From: an uncultured Bacilli bacterium
GTDB lineage: Bacteria > Bacillota_I > Bacilli_A > RF39 > UBA660
Length of the DNA: 62,364 nucleotides
Direction of reading: 5' to 3'
Assembly (NCBI GenBank): GCA_934101495.1
Contig: CAKORG010000004.1
Location: 1 to 62,364, forward strand
Made by a program: the position numbers and the translations under genes
Shown here: one piece after another, positions 51,501 to 61,200 of the stretch
Layout of the letters: each line of letters opens with the position of its first letter
How positions within the stretch are numbered: position 1 is the stretch's first letter
Notes under the pieces: model-generated
What the model was told of the DNA's origin: nothing
The model's database searches: none
Seen by the model: the letters and a program-made list of their open reading frames with translations, nothing else

Positions 51501-53078
51501 ATGTCTCTGATATCTTTCAAGTTCCTTCTATTTTGTCTAGCTTTGTTAATATGTTATTTTCTACTTCCAAAAAAAGTTCAGTGGTTTGTATTACTTATAT
51601 TTAGTTTAATCTTTTATGCTTTTGCTGGAATAGAAAATTCTATTTATATATTGATTACGTCATTTTCAAGTTGGTTTAGTGCAATATGGATAGAAAAAAT
51701 AAGTTTAAAAACAAAAAATTATTTAAAAGATAAAAAAGATATTACTGCCGATGAGAAAAAAATCATCAAAGCAAGGTCAAAGGGTAGAAAAAAATTAATT
51801 TTAATTGGAACTTTATTACTCAATTTTGGAATATTATGTATATTCAAATATTCAAATTTTGCTATAGAACAATTTAATTCAATTATTGCTTTAATTGGTA
51901 AAGAAAACAAAATAAACAGTTTATCTTTAATTGTTCCTTTGGGTATATCATTTTATACCTTTCAAACCATGGGTTATCTCATAGATGTCTATTGGGATAA
52001 AAATGAAGCTTGCAAAAATCCTTTGAAATTATTGCTTTTCACATCATTTTTTCCTCAAATTACACAAGGCCCAATAAGTAATTATAATCAGTTATCTACT
52101 CAATTGTTTACTTCGCATGAATTTGATTATAATCATTGGCTTTATGGTGTACAAAGAGTGATATGGGGATTTTTTAAGAAAGTAGCAATAGCTGACTTAT
52201 TATCAAGTTATGTTAGTGATGTGTTTATAAATTATAATGAATATGCTGGAATAACTGTTTTAATAGGAATATTTATGTATAGTGTGCAAATTTATGCAGA
52301 TTTTTCTGGTTATATGGACATAGTATGTGGTTTATGTCAAATAATGGGTATTGAATTAACTGAAAATTTTGAACGTCCTTATTTTTCTAAATCTATAGCA
52401 GAATATTGGCGAAGATGGCATATAAGTTTAGGAAATTGGTTTAAGTCATACATATATTATCCTATAGCAGTTTCAAAATGGAATACGAACCTAGGAAAAA
52501 ATATTTCTCAAAAATTTGGTAAATTTGTTGGGAAAAACTTACCAGCCAGTATTGCATTAGTAGCAGTATGGCTTACTACAGGATTATGGCATGGTGCCAA
52601 TTGGGGATATATAGCATGGGGCGGATTAAATGGATTATTTATTATATTTTCAATGTGGATGGAACCGGTTTATAATTGGATTAAAACAAAGTTAAAAATT
52701 GGTGGACCAATATGGAGAGGTATTCAAGTAATAAGAACGTTTATTTTAGTGACATTTATTAAAGTACTACCTGAGGCTAATGGTCTAAAAAATGGCTTAG
52801 GTTTATGGAAAAGAATATTTACAGAACATACAATACCTACATCATTAAAAAATTTATTGCCATTTGCCAGTAAATCTGCTTTGATTATTATAGTTTTGGG
52901 TATAGTGCTAATGTTTGTAGTTAGCTTAATTCAAAGAAAAGGACCGGTTAGAGACAAGTTGAATAAGTTACCTACTATAGTGAGAGTATTTATGTTAGCT
53001 GTGCTTGTTTCAATTACAATATTAGTAACATTAAGTACTAATAACACTGGAGGAGGTTTTATGTATGCACAATTTTAA
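51501..53078 (+). CDS. dltB: DltB-like MBOAT O-acyltransferase, 525 aa
   Basis: A polytopic MBOAT protein: VPLGISFYTFQTMGYLIDVY, QITQGPISNYNQL, YADFSGYMDIVCGL, EYWRRWHISLGNW and TTGLWHGANWGYIAWGGLNG (the invariant His of MBOATs). It transfers the acyl group from the carrier across the membrane. It is longer than Bacillus DltB (about 400 aa) and in length resembles AlgI-type MBOATs. A charged insert (about residues 70-95) adds to this. It overlaps the DltD-like gene. Confidence 0.85.
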   Translation: MSLISFKFLLFCLALLICYFLLPKKVQWFVLLIFSLIFYAFAGIENSIYILITSFSSWFSAIWIEKISLKTKNYLKDKKDITADEKKIIKARSKGRKKLILIGTLLLNFGILCIFKYSNFAIEQFNSIIALIGKENKINSLSLIVPLGISFYTFQTMGYLIDVYWDKNEACKNPLKLLLFTSFFPQITQGPISNYNQLSTQLFTSHEFDYNHWLYGVQRVIWGFFKKVAIADLLSSYVSDVFINYNEYAGITVLIGIFMYSVQIYADFSGYMDIVCGLCQIMGIELTENFERPYFSKSIAEYWRRWHISLGNWFKSYIYYPIAVSKWNTNLGKNISQKFGKFVGKNLPASIALVAVWLTTGLWHGANWGYIAWGGLNGLFIIFSMWMEPVYNWIKTKLKIGGPIWRGIQVIRTFILVTFIKVLPEANGLKNGLGLWKRIFTEHTIPTSLKNLLPFASKSALIIIVLGIVLMFVVSLIQRKGPVRDKLNKLPTIVRVFMLAVLVSITILVTLSTNNTGGGFMYAQF

Positions 53079-54099
53079 GAAAATAATTCTTCATACAGCC
53101 TTATTAATATTCTTTGTAACAATTATATTAATTTGTTCGACATTACCATATTTTTGGGGAGAAAGTTACTATTATCAAGATTATAAAGTACGTACATCAC
53201 TTAGTGGAAAACTTGATACTCTAGTTATTGGCTCATCACATGCACTTCGTTCTATAAAACCAACAGTATTAAATGAAAAATTAAATACGAAAGCATATAA
53301 TTTATCATCACCACTTATGAGTATGTATGGTAGATATGTTATGTTAGAAAAAGAAATAAATAGAAATCCAGTAAAAACAGTTTATCTTGAAATATCTTAT
53401 AATGCCTTAACATTAGATAGAAAAACTTTAGGTCTTGAAGGAGATTTATATGTTCTTGGCAGATTTGATAATGTATTTGAAAGAATAAACTTCTTTACAA
53501 ATGCGTTCACACCCGAAGAATATAGAAAAGTACTTTCAGATATAATTGTAAGATCAAAAAATTCTTTTTCTATACACAATACAATTGAACAATATAAAAC
53601 ATTTGGCTACTTATCGATGCCAAGTAATAATCAATTGTTAAGTGATGAAGTCAAAGAGAAAGTAAAAAACACAAAAGTATTAGATACTAAAATAAAAGAA
53701 GAAAGTTTAAACTATTTTGACAAAATAATTAAATTATGTAAGGAAAATGATATAAGAGTTATATTGGTTGTAACTCCAGTTACAGAAAGAATGATACTCG
53801 AATATAGTAATCTTGATGATATATTTTCTCAATATATCGATTTAGCTAAAGAATATAATTGTGAATATTACGACTTTAATTTAGATAAAAATAGAATGAA
53901 ATTATATTCTGAAGAATCATCTTTTTATGACAACACACATATGAGTGATTCTGGTGCGGAAATATTTTCTAATCGTTTAACAGAAATTATAGAAGATGTT
54001 GACCGAGGGAATAATGTATCAAATTATTTTTTGAATTCTTACACTGAACTAAAAAAATTTTATAATATTATAAAGATAAAAATGAGTATGAAAAAATGA
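53065..54099 (+). CDS. dltD: DltD-like SGNH-type extracellular acyl-transfer protein, 344 aa
   Basis: One N-terminal membrane helix (about 8-30) is followed by an SGNH-hydrolase-like extracellular domain: TLVIGSSHALRSIKP (nucleophile Ser block) and FYDNTHMSDSGAEIF (Asp-x-x-His block). It completes acyl transfer to the outer polymer with the MBOAT partner. The last eight or so codons run into copy 2 of the mnaA-derived repeat, in a different frame from mnaA. The natural C-terminus was therefore probably altered by the rearrangement. It starts inside the MBOAT gene. Confidence 0.78.
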   Translation: MHNFKKIILHTALLIFFVTIILICSTLPYFWGESYYYQDYKVRTSLSGKLDTLVIGSSHALRSIKPTVLNEKLNTKAYNLSSPLMSMYGRYVMLEKEINRNPVKTVYLEISYNALTLDRKTLGLEGDLYVLGRFDNVFERINFFTNAFTPEEYRKVLSDIIVRSKNSFSIHNTIEQYKTFGYLSMPSNNQLLSDEVKEKVKNTKVLDTKIKEESLNYFDKIIKLCKENDIRVILVVTPVTERMILEYSNLDDIFSQYIDLAKEYNCEYYDFNLDKNRMKLYSEESSFYDNTHMSDSGAEIFSNRLTEIIEDVDRGNNVSNYFLNSYTELKKFYNIIKIKMSMKK

Positions 54100-54179
54100 G
54101 TAAAGCCTCTAATCCTTATGGGGATGGTCATGCAAGTGAAAGAATAGTTGATGCAATAATAAAATATTTTAATAAATAA
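54075..54179 (+). pseudogene. 3' fragment of a second mnaA copy (direct repeat copy 2)
   Basis: In the mnaA frame the sequence reads DKNEYEKMSKASNPYGDGHA onward to a TAA at 54177-54179, an intact C-terminal fragment of the epimerase. 93 of 96 bases equal 49599-49694, then the two diverge. There is no start or upstream mnaA sequence: the dltD-like gene runs straight into it. Confidence 0.9.
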
Positions 54180-54257
54180 TTTATTAATATTATTTAATTC
54201 TTATTGTATAACTGCATAAAACCTATAAAAATAGAGATACTAAAAATGGTGATGGTT

Positions 54258-55007
54258 ATGCCAAATATACATTCTAGTATCTCTTTTGCTTTAGTAAATA
54301 TTCCTGTTTTATTGAGCCCAATTATTAAGAATAATGATACATCATTTAATCAGTTACATAAAAAATGTTTACAAAGGATAAAGTATGTTAAATATTGTCC
54401 TCATTGTAAAAAAGATGTTAAAGAAAATGATATTGTTAAAGGTTTTGAGTTTGAAAGAAATAGTTATTTAGTATTTAGTAAGGCAGAACTTGATAATTTA
54501 AAGCCTGATAAAGATAAAGAAATTGAAGTTATATCTTTTATAAAAGAGACAAGTGTACCTCCTTGGTATTTTGAAAAAAGTTATTTTTTGAATACTGAAA
54601 AGAAATCTAAAGCTTATAATTTATTTTATGAGGCACTTAAGAAAACTAAAAGAGTAGCTTTAGTTAAAACAGTAATTGGACCTAAGTTTTATTATGGAAT
54701 TTTGAAACCTTTACCAAATGGTATAATTCTTACAACTTTATACTTTGAAGAAGAGGTTAGAATACCTGATAAAAATATGGAGGTTAAAGTAACAAATAAA
54801 GAGTTAGATTTAGCTGTTAAACTTATAGAGAGTATGGATGGGGAATTTAAGCCTCATGAATATAAAGATGAATATCAAGAAACATTGAAGAAAGCTATTG
54901 ATGATAAATTAGATGGTAAAAAGATTACAAAAACTAAAAGTACAAATAAGAAGCAAATTAATGATTTAATGAAAGCATTGGAAAAAAGTTTGAAGGAGAA
55001 AAAATGA
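54258..55007 (+). CDS. ku: Ku protein (non-homologous end joining)
   Basis: 249 aa from ATG 54258 (GGTGATGG upstream). The start NIHSSISFALVNIPVLLSP matches bacterial Ku, followed by YCPHCKKDVKENDIVKGFEF and the central beta-barrel/bridge. The Lys-rich C-terminus is usual for Ku. Ku binds broken DNA ends and recruits LigD, encoded next with a four-base overlap. A GCATA/GATACTA pair (54214-54242) resembles a sigma-G promoter. Confidence 0.92.
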   Translation: MPNIHSSISFALVNIPVLLSPIIKNNDTSFNQLHKKCLQRIKYVKYCPHCKKDVKENDIVKGFEFERNSYLVFSKAELDNLKPDKDKEIEVISFIKETSVPPWYFEKSYFLNTEKKSKAYNLFYEALKKTKRVALVKTVIGPKFYYGILKPLPNGIILTTLYFEEEVRIPDKNMEVKVTNKELDLAVKLIESMDGEFKPHEYKDEYQETLKKAIDDKLDGKKITKTKSTNKKQINDLMKALEKSLKEKK

Positions 55008-55879
55008 GTCTTTTAAATGAAAAGTTTACACCGATGCTTCTTGGTGAAGTAAATAAACCATTTGATGATGATGAATATATTTATGAAATAAAGTATGATG
55101 GCATTAGAAGTTTAGTTTTTGTAAATAATGGTAAAGTGGTAGTAAAAAATAGATATGGTGTTGATATAACTGAGATGTTTCCTGAAATTAAAGTATTAAG
55201 TAAGTATTTTAAGAAGGATGTTATCTTTGATGGTGAAATAATTATGTTTGAAAATGGTAATGTATCTTTTTCAAAACTTCAAAAAAGAATACATTTGAAA
55301 AATAAGAAAACTATTGATTATTTAAGTAAAACTAATCCAGTAGTATTTGTTTGTTTTGATATTTTGTATGATGGCATTGATTTAATAAATTTAAGTCTTG
55401 ATAAGAGAAAAGAAATACTTGAAAAATGTGAAGATAATGATGTATTTATAAAGAGTAAGTATGTTAAAAAAAGTGGTAAAAAATTATTTAATATTATTAA
55501 AAGAATGAATATGGAAGGAGTTGTTGCTAAGAAAATAAATAGTAAATATCAAATAAATACAAGAAGTGAAGACTGGCTTAAGATAAAAAATTATCAAAAA
55601 GGGGAGTTTATTGTATTAGGTTATATAAATAAAGAAAATAGTTATGTGATAAGTTTGATTTTGGGGGAACATATTAAAGGTAAATTAAAATATGTTGGAA
55701 AAGTAAGTTTAGGTAAGAAAAGAAGTCTTGCAAATAAAATAATGAATATGAAAAGTATTAAGCCAATTTTAGAAATAAAGGAGAAAGATATTGTGTATAT
55801 AATGCCTGAAATTAAATGTGAAGTTAAGTATTTAGAAAGAACTAATAATGGGGCTTTAAGACAACCTTTTGTACCTTAA
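55004..55879 (+). CDS. ligD: ATP-dependent DNA ligase (LigD ligase domain only)
   Basis: A 291-aa protein with ATP-ligase motifs: I in YEIKYDGIRSLVFV (adenylated Lys), III VFDGEIIMFENG, IIIa FVCFDILYDG, IV NMEGVVAKKI and V DWLKIKNYQKGE, then an OB-fold. There are no polymerase/primase or phosphoesterase domains, so it is a stand-alone ligase of the LigD type. It overlaps ku and completes a minimal NHEJ pair, which in spore formers repairs breaks on germination (known for Bacillus). Confidence 0.93.
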   Translation: MSLLNEKFTPMLLGEVNKPFDDDEYIYEIKYDGIRSLVFVNNGKVVVKNRYGVDITEMFPEIKVLSKYFKKDVIFDGEIIMFENGNVSFSKLQKRIHLKNKKTIDYLSKTNPVVFVCFDILYDGIDLINLSLDKRKEILEKCEDNDVFIKSKYVKKSGKKLFNIIKRMNMEGVVAKKINSKYQINTRSEDWLKIKNYQKGEFIVLGYINKENSYVISLILGEHIKGKLKYVGKVSLGKKRSLANKIMNMKSIKPILEIKEKDIVYIMPEIKCEVKYLERTNNGALRQPFVP

Positions 55880-56030
55880 ATTGTCAAAATCTTGTAAAAT
55901 CTAAAAAAAATTAGCTAAAATATAAAAAATATTGCAAAATTTTCTTGATTTTACCTAGATTTTCTGATAGTCTTAATATGTAAGGACAATGTTCCTACGA
56001 AATATTTTAGATAATTGGGAGGTAATTATT

Positions 56031-56303
56031 ATGTCTAAAACAGAATTAGTAGAATTAATTGCAAAAGAAGCTGGACTTTCTAAAGCTGATGCTGCTCGTG
56101 CACTTGATGCTACAATCGCAGGTATTACTGCTGGATTAAAGAAAGATGGAAAGGTTGCTTTAGTTGGATTTGGTACATTCACTGCTAAAACAAGAGCTGC
56201 AAGAGAAGGTATTAACCCACTTACTAAAGAAGCTATCAAAATTCCTGCTAAGACAGTTGCTTCATTTAAAGCTGGAAGCAAATTAAAAGACGCTTTAAAT
56301 TAG
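56031..56303 (+). CDS. hup: DNA-binding protein HU
   Basis: A 90-aa HU/IHF family protein: MSKTELVELIAKEAGLSKAD, VALVGFGTFTAKTRAAREG, NP at the arm tip, VASFKAGSKLKDALN. GGGAGG fixes ATG 56031. It compacts and bends DNA. The 55880-56030 leader is A+T rich, with TTGATT and TAATAT-like elements but no clean promoter. Confidence 0.96.
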   Translation: MSKTELVELIAKEAGLSKADAARALDATIAGITAGLKKDGKVALVGFGTFTAKTRAAREGINPLTKEAIKIPAKTVASFKAGSKLKDALN

Positions 56304-56313
56304 TAAAAAAGTG

Positions 56314-56342
56314 AAAAGTTGATTAAATTCAACTTTTTTTTC
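56314..56342 (+). terminator. Terminator of hup
   Basis: AAAAGTTGA (56314-56322) pairs with TCAACTTTT (56329-56337), then T residues. Confidence 0.75.
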
Positions 56343-56385
56343 TGTCTAAATTGGGTTATAATATATATGGAAACGAGGCGTTAAA

Positions 56386-57429
56386 ATGAAAAAAAGACTT
56401 ATTGTGTTATTAGGATTTGGAATAACTTTGATGATTGTACCATTTTTAATTAATACATATTCTATTTTTAGAATAATTAGTTTAGTGGTAGGCATTATTT
56501 TAATAACTGTGAGTCTTTGTTTAAAGAAGAAAAGAAATATATTTTATATTATCTTAGTGCCTCTGATTATGCTTGTGTTTAGCTATGGAATTGATACATT
56601 GTTATTTTATACACTTAAAAGAGTACCAGTATTTAGTTATGCTATTAAAAGTAGTGATAAAGTAAAAACTTATAATAGTTTCTTTTATAGAGTATTTGAT
56701 TGTAATGGAAATTTAACTTTAGATTATGGTTATACTAAAAATTATGTTTGTAGTAATAATTATCTTGATGCTATCAATATAAATAGTTTTATGCAAGATG
56801 CTGAGGAATCTTTTAAAAAGTATCATCATAAATTTATACATGTTTATGGTAAAATAAGTAAAATTACTGGTAATGAAAATATTGAACTAGCATCATTTAC
56901 AGAAAGTGATAGTACATTAAATGGATATGTTAATTTTAATTTGAATAATATTTTAATTGTAAATACTGAGGAAAATTTAAGTAAATATAGAATTTATGAT
57001 TATGTGGATGTTTATGGAAAAGTAACTAGTATAAATGATGGTAAAATAACTTTAACTAATACAAAGCTTGTAGCAAGTAATATTTATGATACTTATAGTT
57101 TTGAAATAATAGCTAGTGATGATAATAAATTAACTAATTTAGTTAAAGAAAAAGATTATTACTATTATGGTTTAAATACTATAAATGTTAAATATGATGG
57201 TAATAATATTTATGAACTTAGTTATCTTTTAACTGATGATAGATTTAAATTTGATGATTTAATTAAAGATAAAGAATATGAAGTATTTAAAAATGAAGAA
57301 GATTTAGAAGTTGCTAAGAAATATAAGTTAGAAAAGTTTGATTTGTTAGAATGCTCAAATGGTAAAAAAATTGTGGCTAATTCTAAAAGCAAAGCTAATC
57401 AAAGTATTTGTGATTTAGAAATAGACTAA
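56386..57429 (+). CDS. Membrane protein with OB-fold-like extracellular domain, 347 aa
   Basis: Three hydrophobic helices (residues 5-25, 28-46, 52-75) are followed by an extracytoplasmic region. Within it, KFIHVYGKISKITGNENIEL and YDYVDVYGKVTSINDGKITL look like two strands-plus-loop units of an OB-fold (tRNA_anti-like) domain. The family and role are unknown. A TATAAT at about 56358 and GAGGCG before the ATG support expression. It is monocistronic between hup and the methyltransferase. Confidence 0.65.
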   Translation: MKKRLIVLLGFGITLMIVPFLINTYSIFRIISLVVGIILITVSLCLKKKRNIFYIILVPLIMLVFSYGIDTLLFYTLKRVPVFSYAIKSSDKVKTYNSFFYRVFDCNGNLTLDYGYTKNYVCSNNYLDAININSFMQDAEESFKKYHHKFIHVYGKISKITGNENIELASFTESDSTLNGYVNFNLNNILIVNTEENLSKYRIYDYVDVYGKVTSINDGKITLTNTKLVASNIYDTYSFEIIASDDNKLTNLVKEKDYYYYGLNTINVKYDGNNIYELSYLLTDDRFKFDDLIKDKEYEVFKNEEDLEVAKKYKLEKFDLLECSNGKKIVANSKSKANQSICDLEID

Positions 57430-57449
57430 GTGGCTAAAACTTTTTAATA

Positions 57450-57496
57450 AAACTTGCACAAAACAATTGACTAAGTGCAAGTTTTTATTGTATAAT
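57450..57496 (+). promoter_or_regulatory. Overlapping terminator hairpin and promoter
   Basis: AAACTTGCAC (57450-57459) pairs with GTGCAAGTTT (57475-57484), then TTATT: a terminator. Its loop and right arm contain a promoter, TTGACT (57467-57472), 18 bases, TATAAT (57491-57496), for the methyltransferase gene. Confidence 0.6.
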
Positions 57497-57521
57497 GATT
57501 TTATAGCGAGAAAAGGGGAAA

Positions 57522-58127
57522 GTGCCTTTGGAACATTATTTTACAAACAATACAAATTTAAAAAGTGAGATAAGAACACTTACTTATAGTTATGAAAATA
57601 CACCATTTGAGTTTTTTAGTGACAATGGCGTTTTTGCTAAAAATAAAATAGATTATGCATCAAAGTTATTAATTGCAACTTTTATAGAAAATCATAAAAA
57701 AATTGAAAAGAACAGTACACTTTTGGATGTTGGATGTGGTTATGGTTTTTTAGGAATAGTTGCAAGCAAGATATTAAATATGAATGTTGAATTAATTGAT
57801 ATAAATAAAAGAGCACTTCATTTATGTGAAAGAAATATTAAATTAAATGAAGTAAATGGAAAAGCTTACGAAAGTAATCTTTATGAATGTGTAAAAAATA
57901 AATATGAATATATAATTACTAATCCACCGATTAGGGCAGGTAAAAATACTGTGTTAGAAATATTGAAAGGAGCTAAAAATCATCTTTTAGATAATGGCGA
58001 ATTATGGTTTGTCATAAATAAAGACCAAGGTGCTAAATCGACTGAAAAACTCTTAAAAGAGTGTTATAGTGTTGAAGTTTTGGCAAAAAGTAAAGGTTTT
58101 TATGTTTTTAGAGCAAAAATTAATTGA
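57522..58127 (+). CDS. RsmC-like class I methyltransferase (YbxB type), 201 aa
   Basis: A SAM-binding motif LLDVGCGYGFLGIVASKI, acidic turn VELIDINKRAL and the catalytic motif ITNPPIRAG define a guanine-N2-type methyltransferase. The N-terminal HYFTNN matches YbxB, which sits just before rpoB in Bacillus as here. The target is probably rRNA. The start is GTG 57522, three bases after AAGGGG; TTG 57528, at better spacing, is an alternative. Confidence 0.85.
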   Translation: MPLEHYFTNNTNLKSEIRTLTYSYENTPFEFFSDNGVFAKNKIDYASKLLIATFIENHKKIEKNSTLLDVGCGYGFLGIVASKILNMNVELIDINKRALHLCERNIKLNEVNGKAYESNLYECVKNKYEYIITNPPIRAGKNTVLEILKGAKNHLLDNGELWFVINKDQGAKSTEKLLKECYSVEVLAKSKGFYVFRAKIN

Positions 58128-58152
58128 CAAATTAACGTTTTAGCTTTACAAT
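58124..58152 (+). promoter_or_regulatory. rpoBC promoter
   Basis: TTGACA (58124-58129), a 17-base spacer and TACAAT (58147-58152). The -35 overlaps the methyltransferase stop codon. The leader to rpoB is about 75 bases. Confidence 0.8.
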
Positions 58153-58232
58153 TTTAAATTGGTGGCGTATTTATTTTTTAAATAAAAACGAAGAAAAAAA
58201 TAGTCTTAAAAAATTGTGTATGGGGTGATATC

Positions 58233-61200
58233 GTGGCTTATAAAGTTAAAAAATTTGGTGACTATCGTGAAAGAAGAAGTTTTTCGAAGACGAAAAACGT
58301 TTTAGAGTTGAATGATTTATTGGAAATTCAAAAGAAATCATATAAAGAATTTCTAGAAACGGGTATTAAAGAAATATTTGATGACTTATTCCCAGTTGAA
58401 AGCTTTACTGGTAATATTTCACTAGAATTTGGTGATTATTATTTTGATGAACCAAGATATTCAATCAAAGAAGCAAAAGAAAGAATGGTAAATTATGCCG
58501 CTCCATTAAAGGTTGAAGCACGTCTTTTTATTCATGAAACTGGTGAAGTAAAAGAACAAACAATCTTTTTAGGAGACATGCCACTTATGACAGATGCTGG
58601 AACATTTATCATAAATGGAGCAGAACGTGTAATTGTATCACAATTAGTTCGTAGTCCAAGTGTATATTTCAAAAAAGAAATAGATAAAAATGGAAGACAT
58701 ATTATTAGTGGTGAACTAATTCCTAATAAGGGTACTTGGCTAGAATATGAAACAGATGCTAGAGATGTTTTATATGTTAGAATTGATAGAACTAGAAAGG
58801 TTACTGTTACAACATTCTTAAGAGCTTTAGGTTTATCTAGCGATGAAGATATTATAAGTGTATTTGGTGATAATGAATATATTAAAAATACATTAGAAAA
58901 AGATTCAACTAATAATACTGATGAAGCTTTACTAGAAATTTATGAAAAGTTAAGACCTGGAGAACCAGCAACACTTGATTCATCAAAGAACCAATTAATT
59001 ACAAGATTCTTTGATAGATTCCGTTATGATTTAGCTAAAGTTGGTCGTTATAAATTTAATAAAAAATTAAATGTATTAGATAGACTTGAAGGATTAACAC
59101 TAGCTGAAAGTTTAATTGATGGTAAAAAGACACTTGCTAAAGCTGGTGATGTTTTAACAAAAGAATTATTAGAAGAATTAAAACCTTATTTTGCAAATGG
59201 TTTAAATATTAAAGATATTTTAATTAATGAAGAACTAGATGATTATAAAACTGTTCAAGTTGTTAAAGTTGTGGATCCAATGGATGAAAAGAAAACTATC
59301 AATATTATTGGTGTAGATCAAAGTGTTGATATTAAACGTTTAACTATTCCTGATGTTTATGCATCTTTAAGTTATTATATTGGTTTACATGAAAATATTG
59401 GTTCTGATGATGAAATTGATAACTTAGGAAATCGTCGTGTTCGTCAAGTTGGTGAACTTGTTCAAAATCAATTTAGAATAGGTATGGCTAGAATGGAAAG
59501 AGTTATTCGTGAAAGAATGACTACTCAAGAACTAGATACTGTAACACCTAAAACATTAATTAATATTAGGCCTGTTACAGCAGCATTAAAAGAATTCTTT
59601 GGTTCTTCACAATTATCAAAATTTATGGATCAAATTAACCCAATAGCAGAACTTACTGATAAAAGACGTTTGTCAAGTCTTGGACCTGGAGGTCTTTCTC
59701 GTGAACGTGCTGGTATGGATGTTCGTGACGTTAATGCATCACACTATGGTCGTATTTGTCCGATTGAATCACCAGAAGGACAAAACATTGGTCTTATTAC
59801 ATCACTTGCAGGTTATGCTAAGATTAATGATTATGGATTTATAATGACTCCATATCATAAAGTTGTTGATGGTGTTGTTACTGATGAAGTTGTTTATTTA
59901 ACTGCTGATGAAGAAAAAGGTCATGCAATTAGTCAAGCTGCAGTAAAACTTGATGATAATGATAGAATTATAGATGATGAAGTAGTAGCTCGTTTTAATG
60001 GGGATACTATTTATGTAAAACGTGAAAAGATTGATTATGTCGATGTTGCTCCAAGTCAAGTTGTAGCAATTACAACAAGTTGTATTCCATTTTTGGAATT
60101 CGATGATGCTCATAGAACTTTGATGGGTGCTAACATGCAACGTCAAGCAGTTCCACTACTTACTTGTGAAGCTCCAATTGTTGGTACTGGTGTTGAATGT
60201 ATTGCAGCAAGAGATTCTGGTTCAACTATTGTAGCTAAAGCAGATGGTGTAGTTGAATATGCCGATGGCTTAAAAATTATAGTTAAAACAGCTGGTGGTA
60301 AAGATACATATCATTTAGCAAACTATGAAAGAAGTAATGCATCAAGTTGTATTAACCATCATCCAATTGTTAAAGCTGGTGATGCGATTAAACGTGGTCA
60401 AGTTATTGCTGATGGTCCATCTACTGATATGGGTGAACTAGCACTTGGTAAAAACTTAACTGTTGCATTCATGACATTTGAAGGTTATAACTACGAAGAT
60501 GCTGTTATATTAAACGAAAGATTAGTAAAGGATGATGTTTATACATCACTTCATATATCACATTACGATATTGATTGTCGTGATACTAAATTAGGGCCAG
60601 AAGAAATTACAAGAGATATTCCAAATGTTGGGGAAGATGCTCGTAAGAATCTAGATAAAAATGGTATTGTAAGAATTGGTACTGAAGTTAGAGATGGTGA
60701 TATTCTAGTTGGTAAAGTAACACCAAAAGGAATGCAAGAACTTACTTCTGAAGAAAAATTATTACATGCTATATTTGGTGAAAAGACTCGTGAAGTTAGA
60801 GATACATCACTACGTGTAGAACACGGTGCTGGTGGTATTGTTCATGATGTTAAAGTTTATACTAAAGAAAATAGTGATGAATTACCTGCTGGGGTATCAA
60901 AAATTATAAGAGTATATATTATTCAAAAACGTAAAATTCAAGTTGGGGATAAAATGTCAGGTCGTCATGGTAATAAAGGGGTTATTTCTCTTATACTTCC
61001 AGAAGAAGATATGCCATTTTTACCAAATGGTAAACCAGTAGATGTAATGCTTAATCCACTTGGGGTTCCATCTCGTATGAATATTGGACAAATCTTAGAA
61101 TTACACTTAGGTATGGCTGGTAAAAAATTAGGTGTTCATTATGCAACTCCAGTATTTGATAGTGCAACTTGGGATGATATTTCTGAAGAAATGAAGGAAG

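Noticed and set aside
49599..54179. Insertion sequence flanked by target duplications
   Set aside because: The 96-bp repeats are far longer than target duplications, are coding mnaA sequence, and no transposase lies between them.
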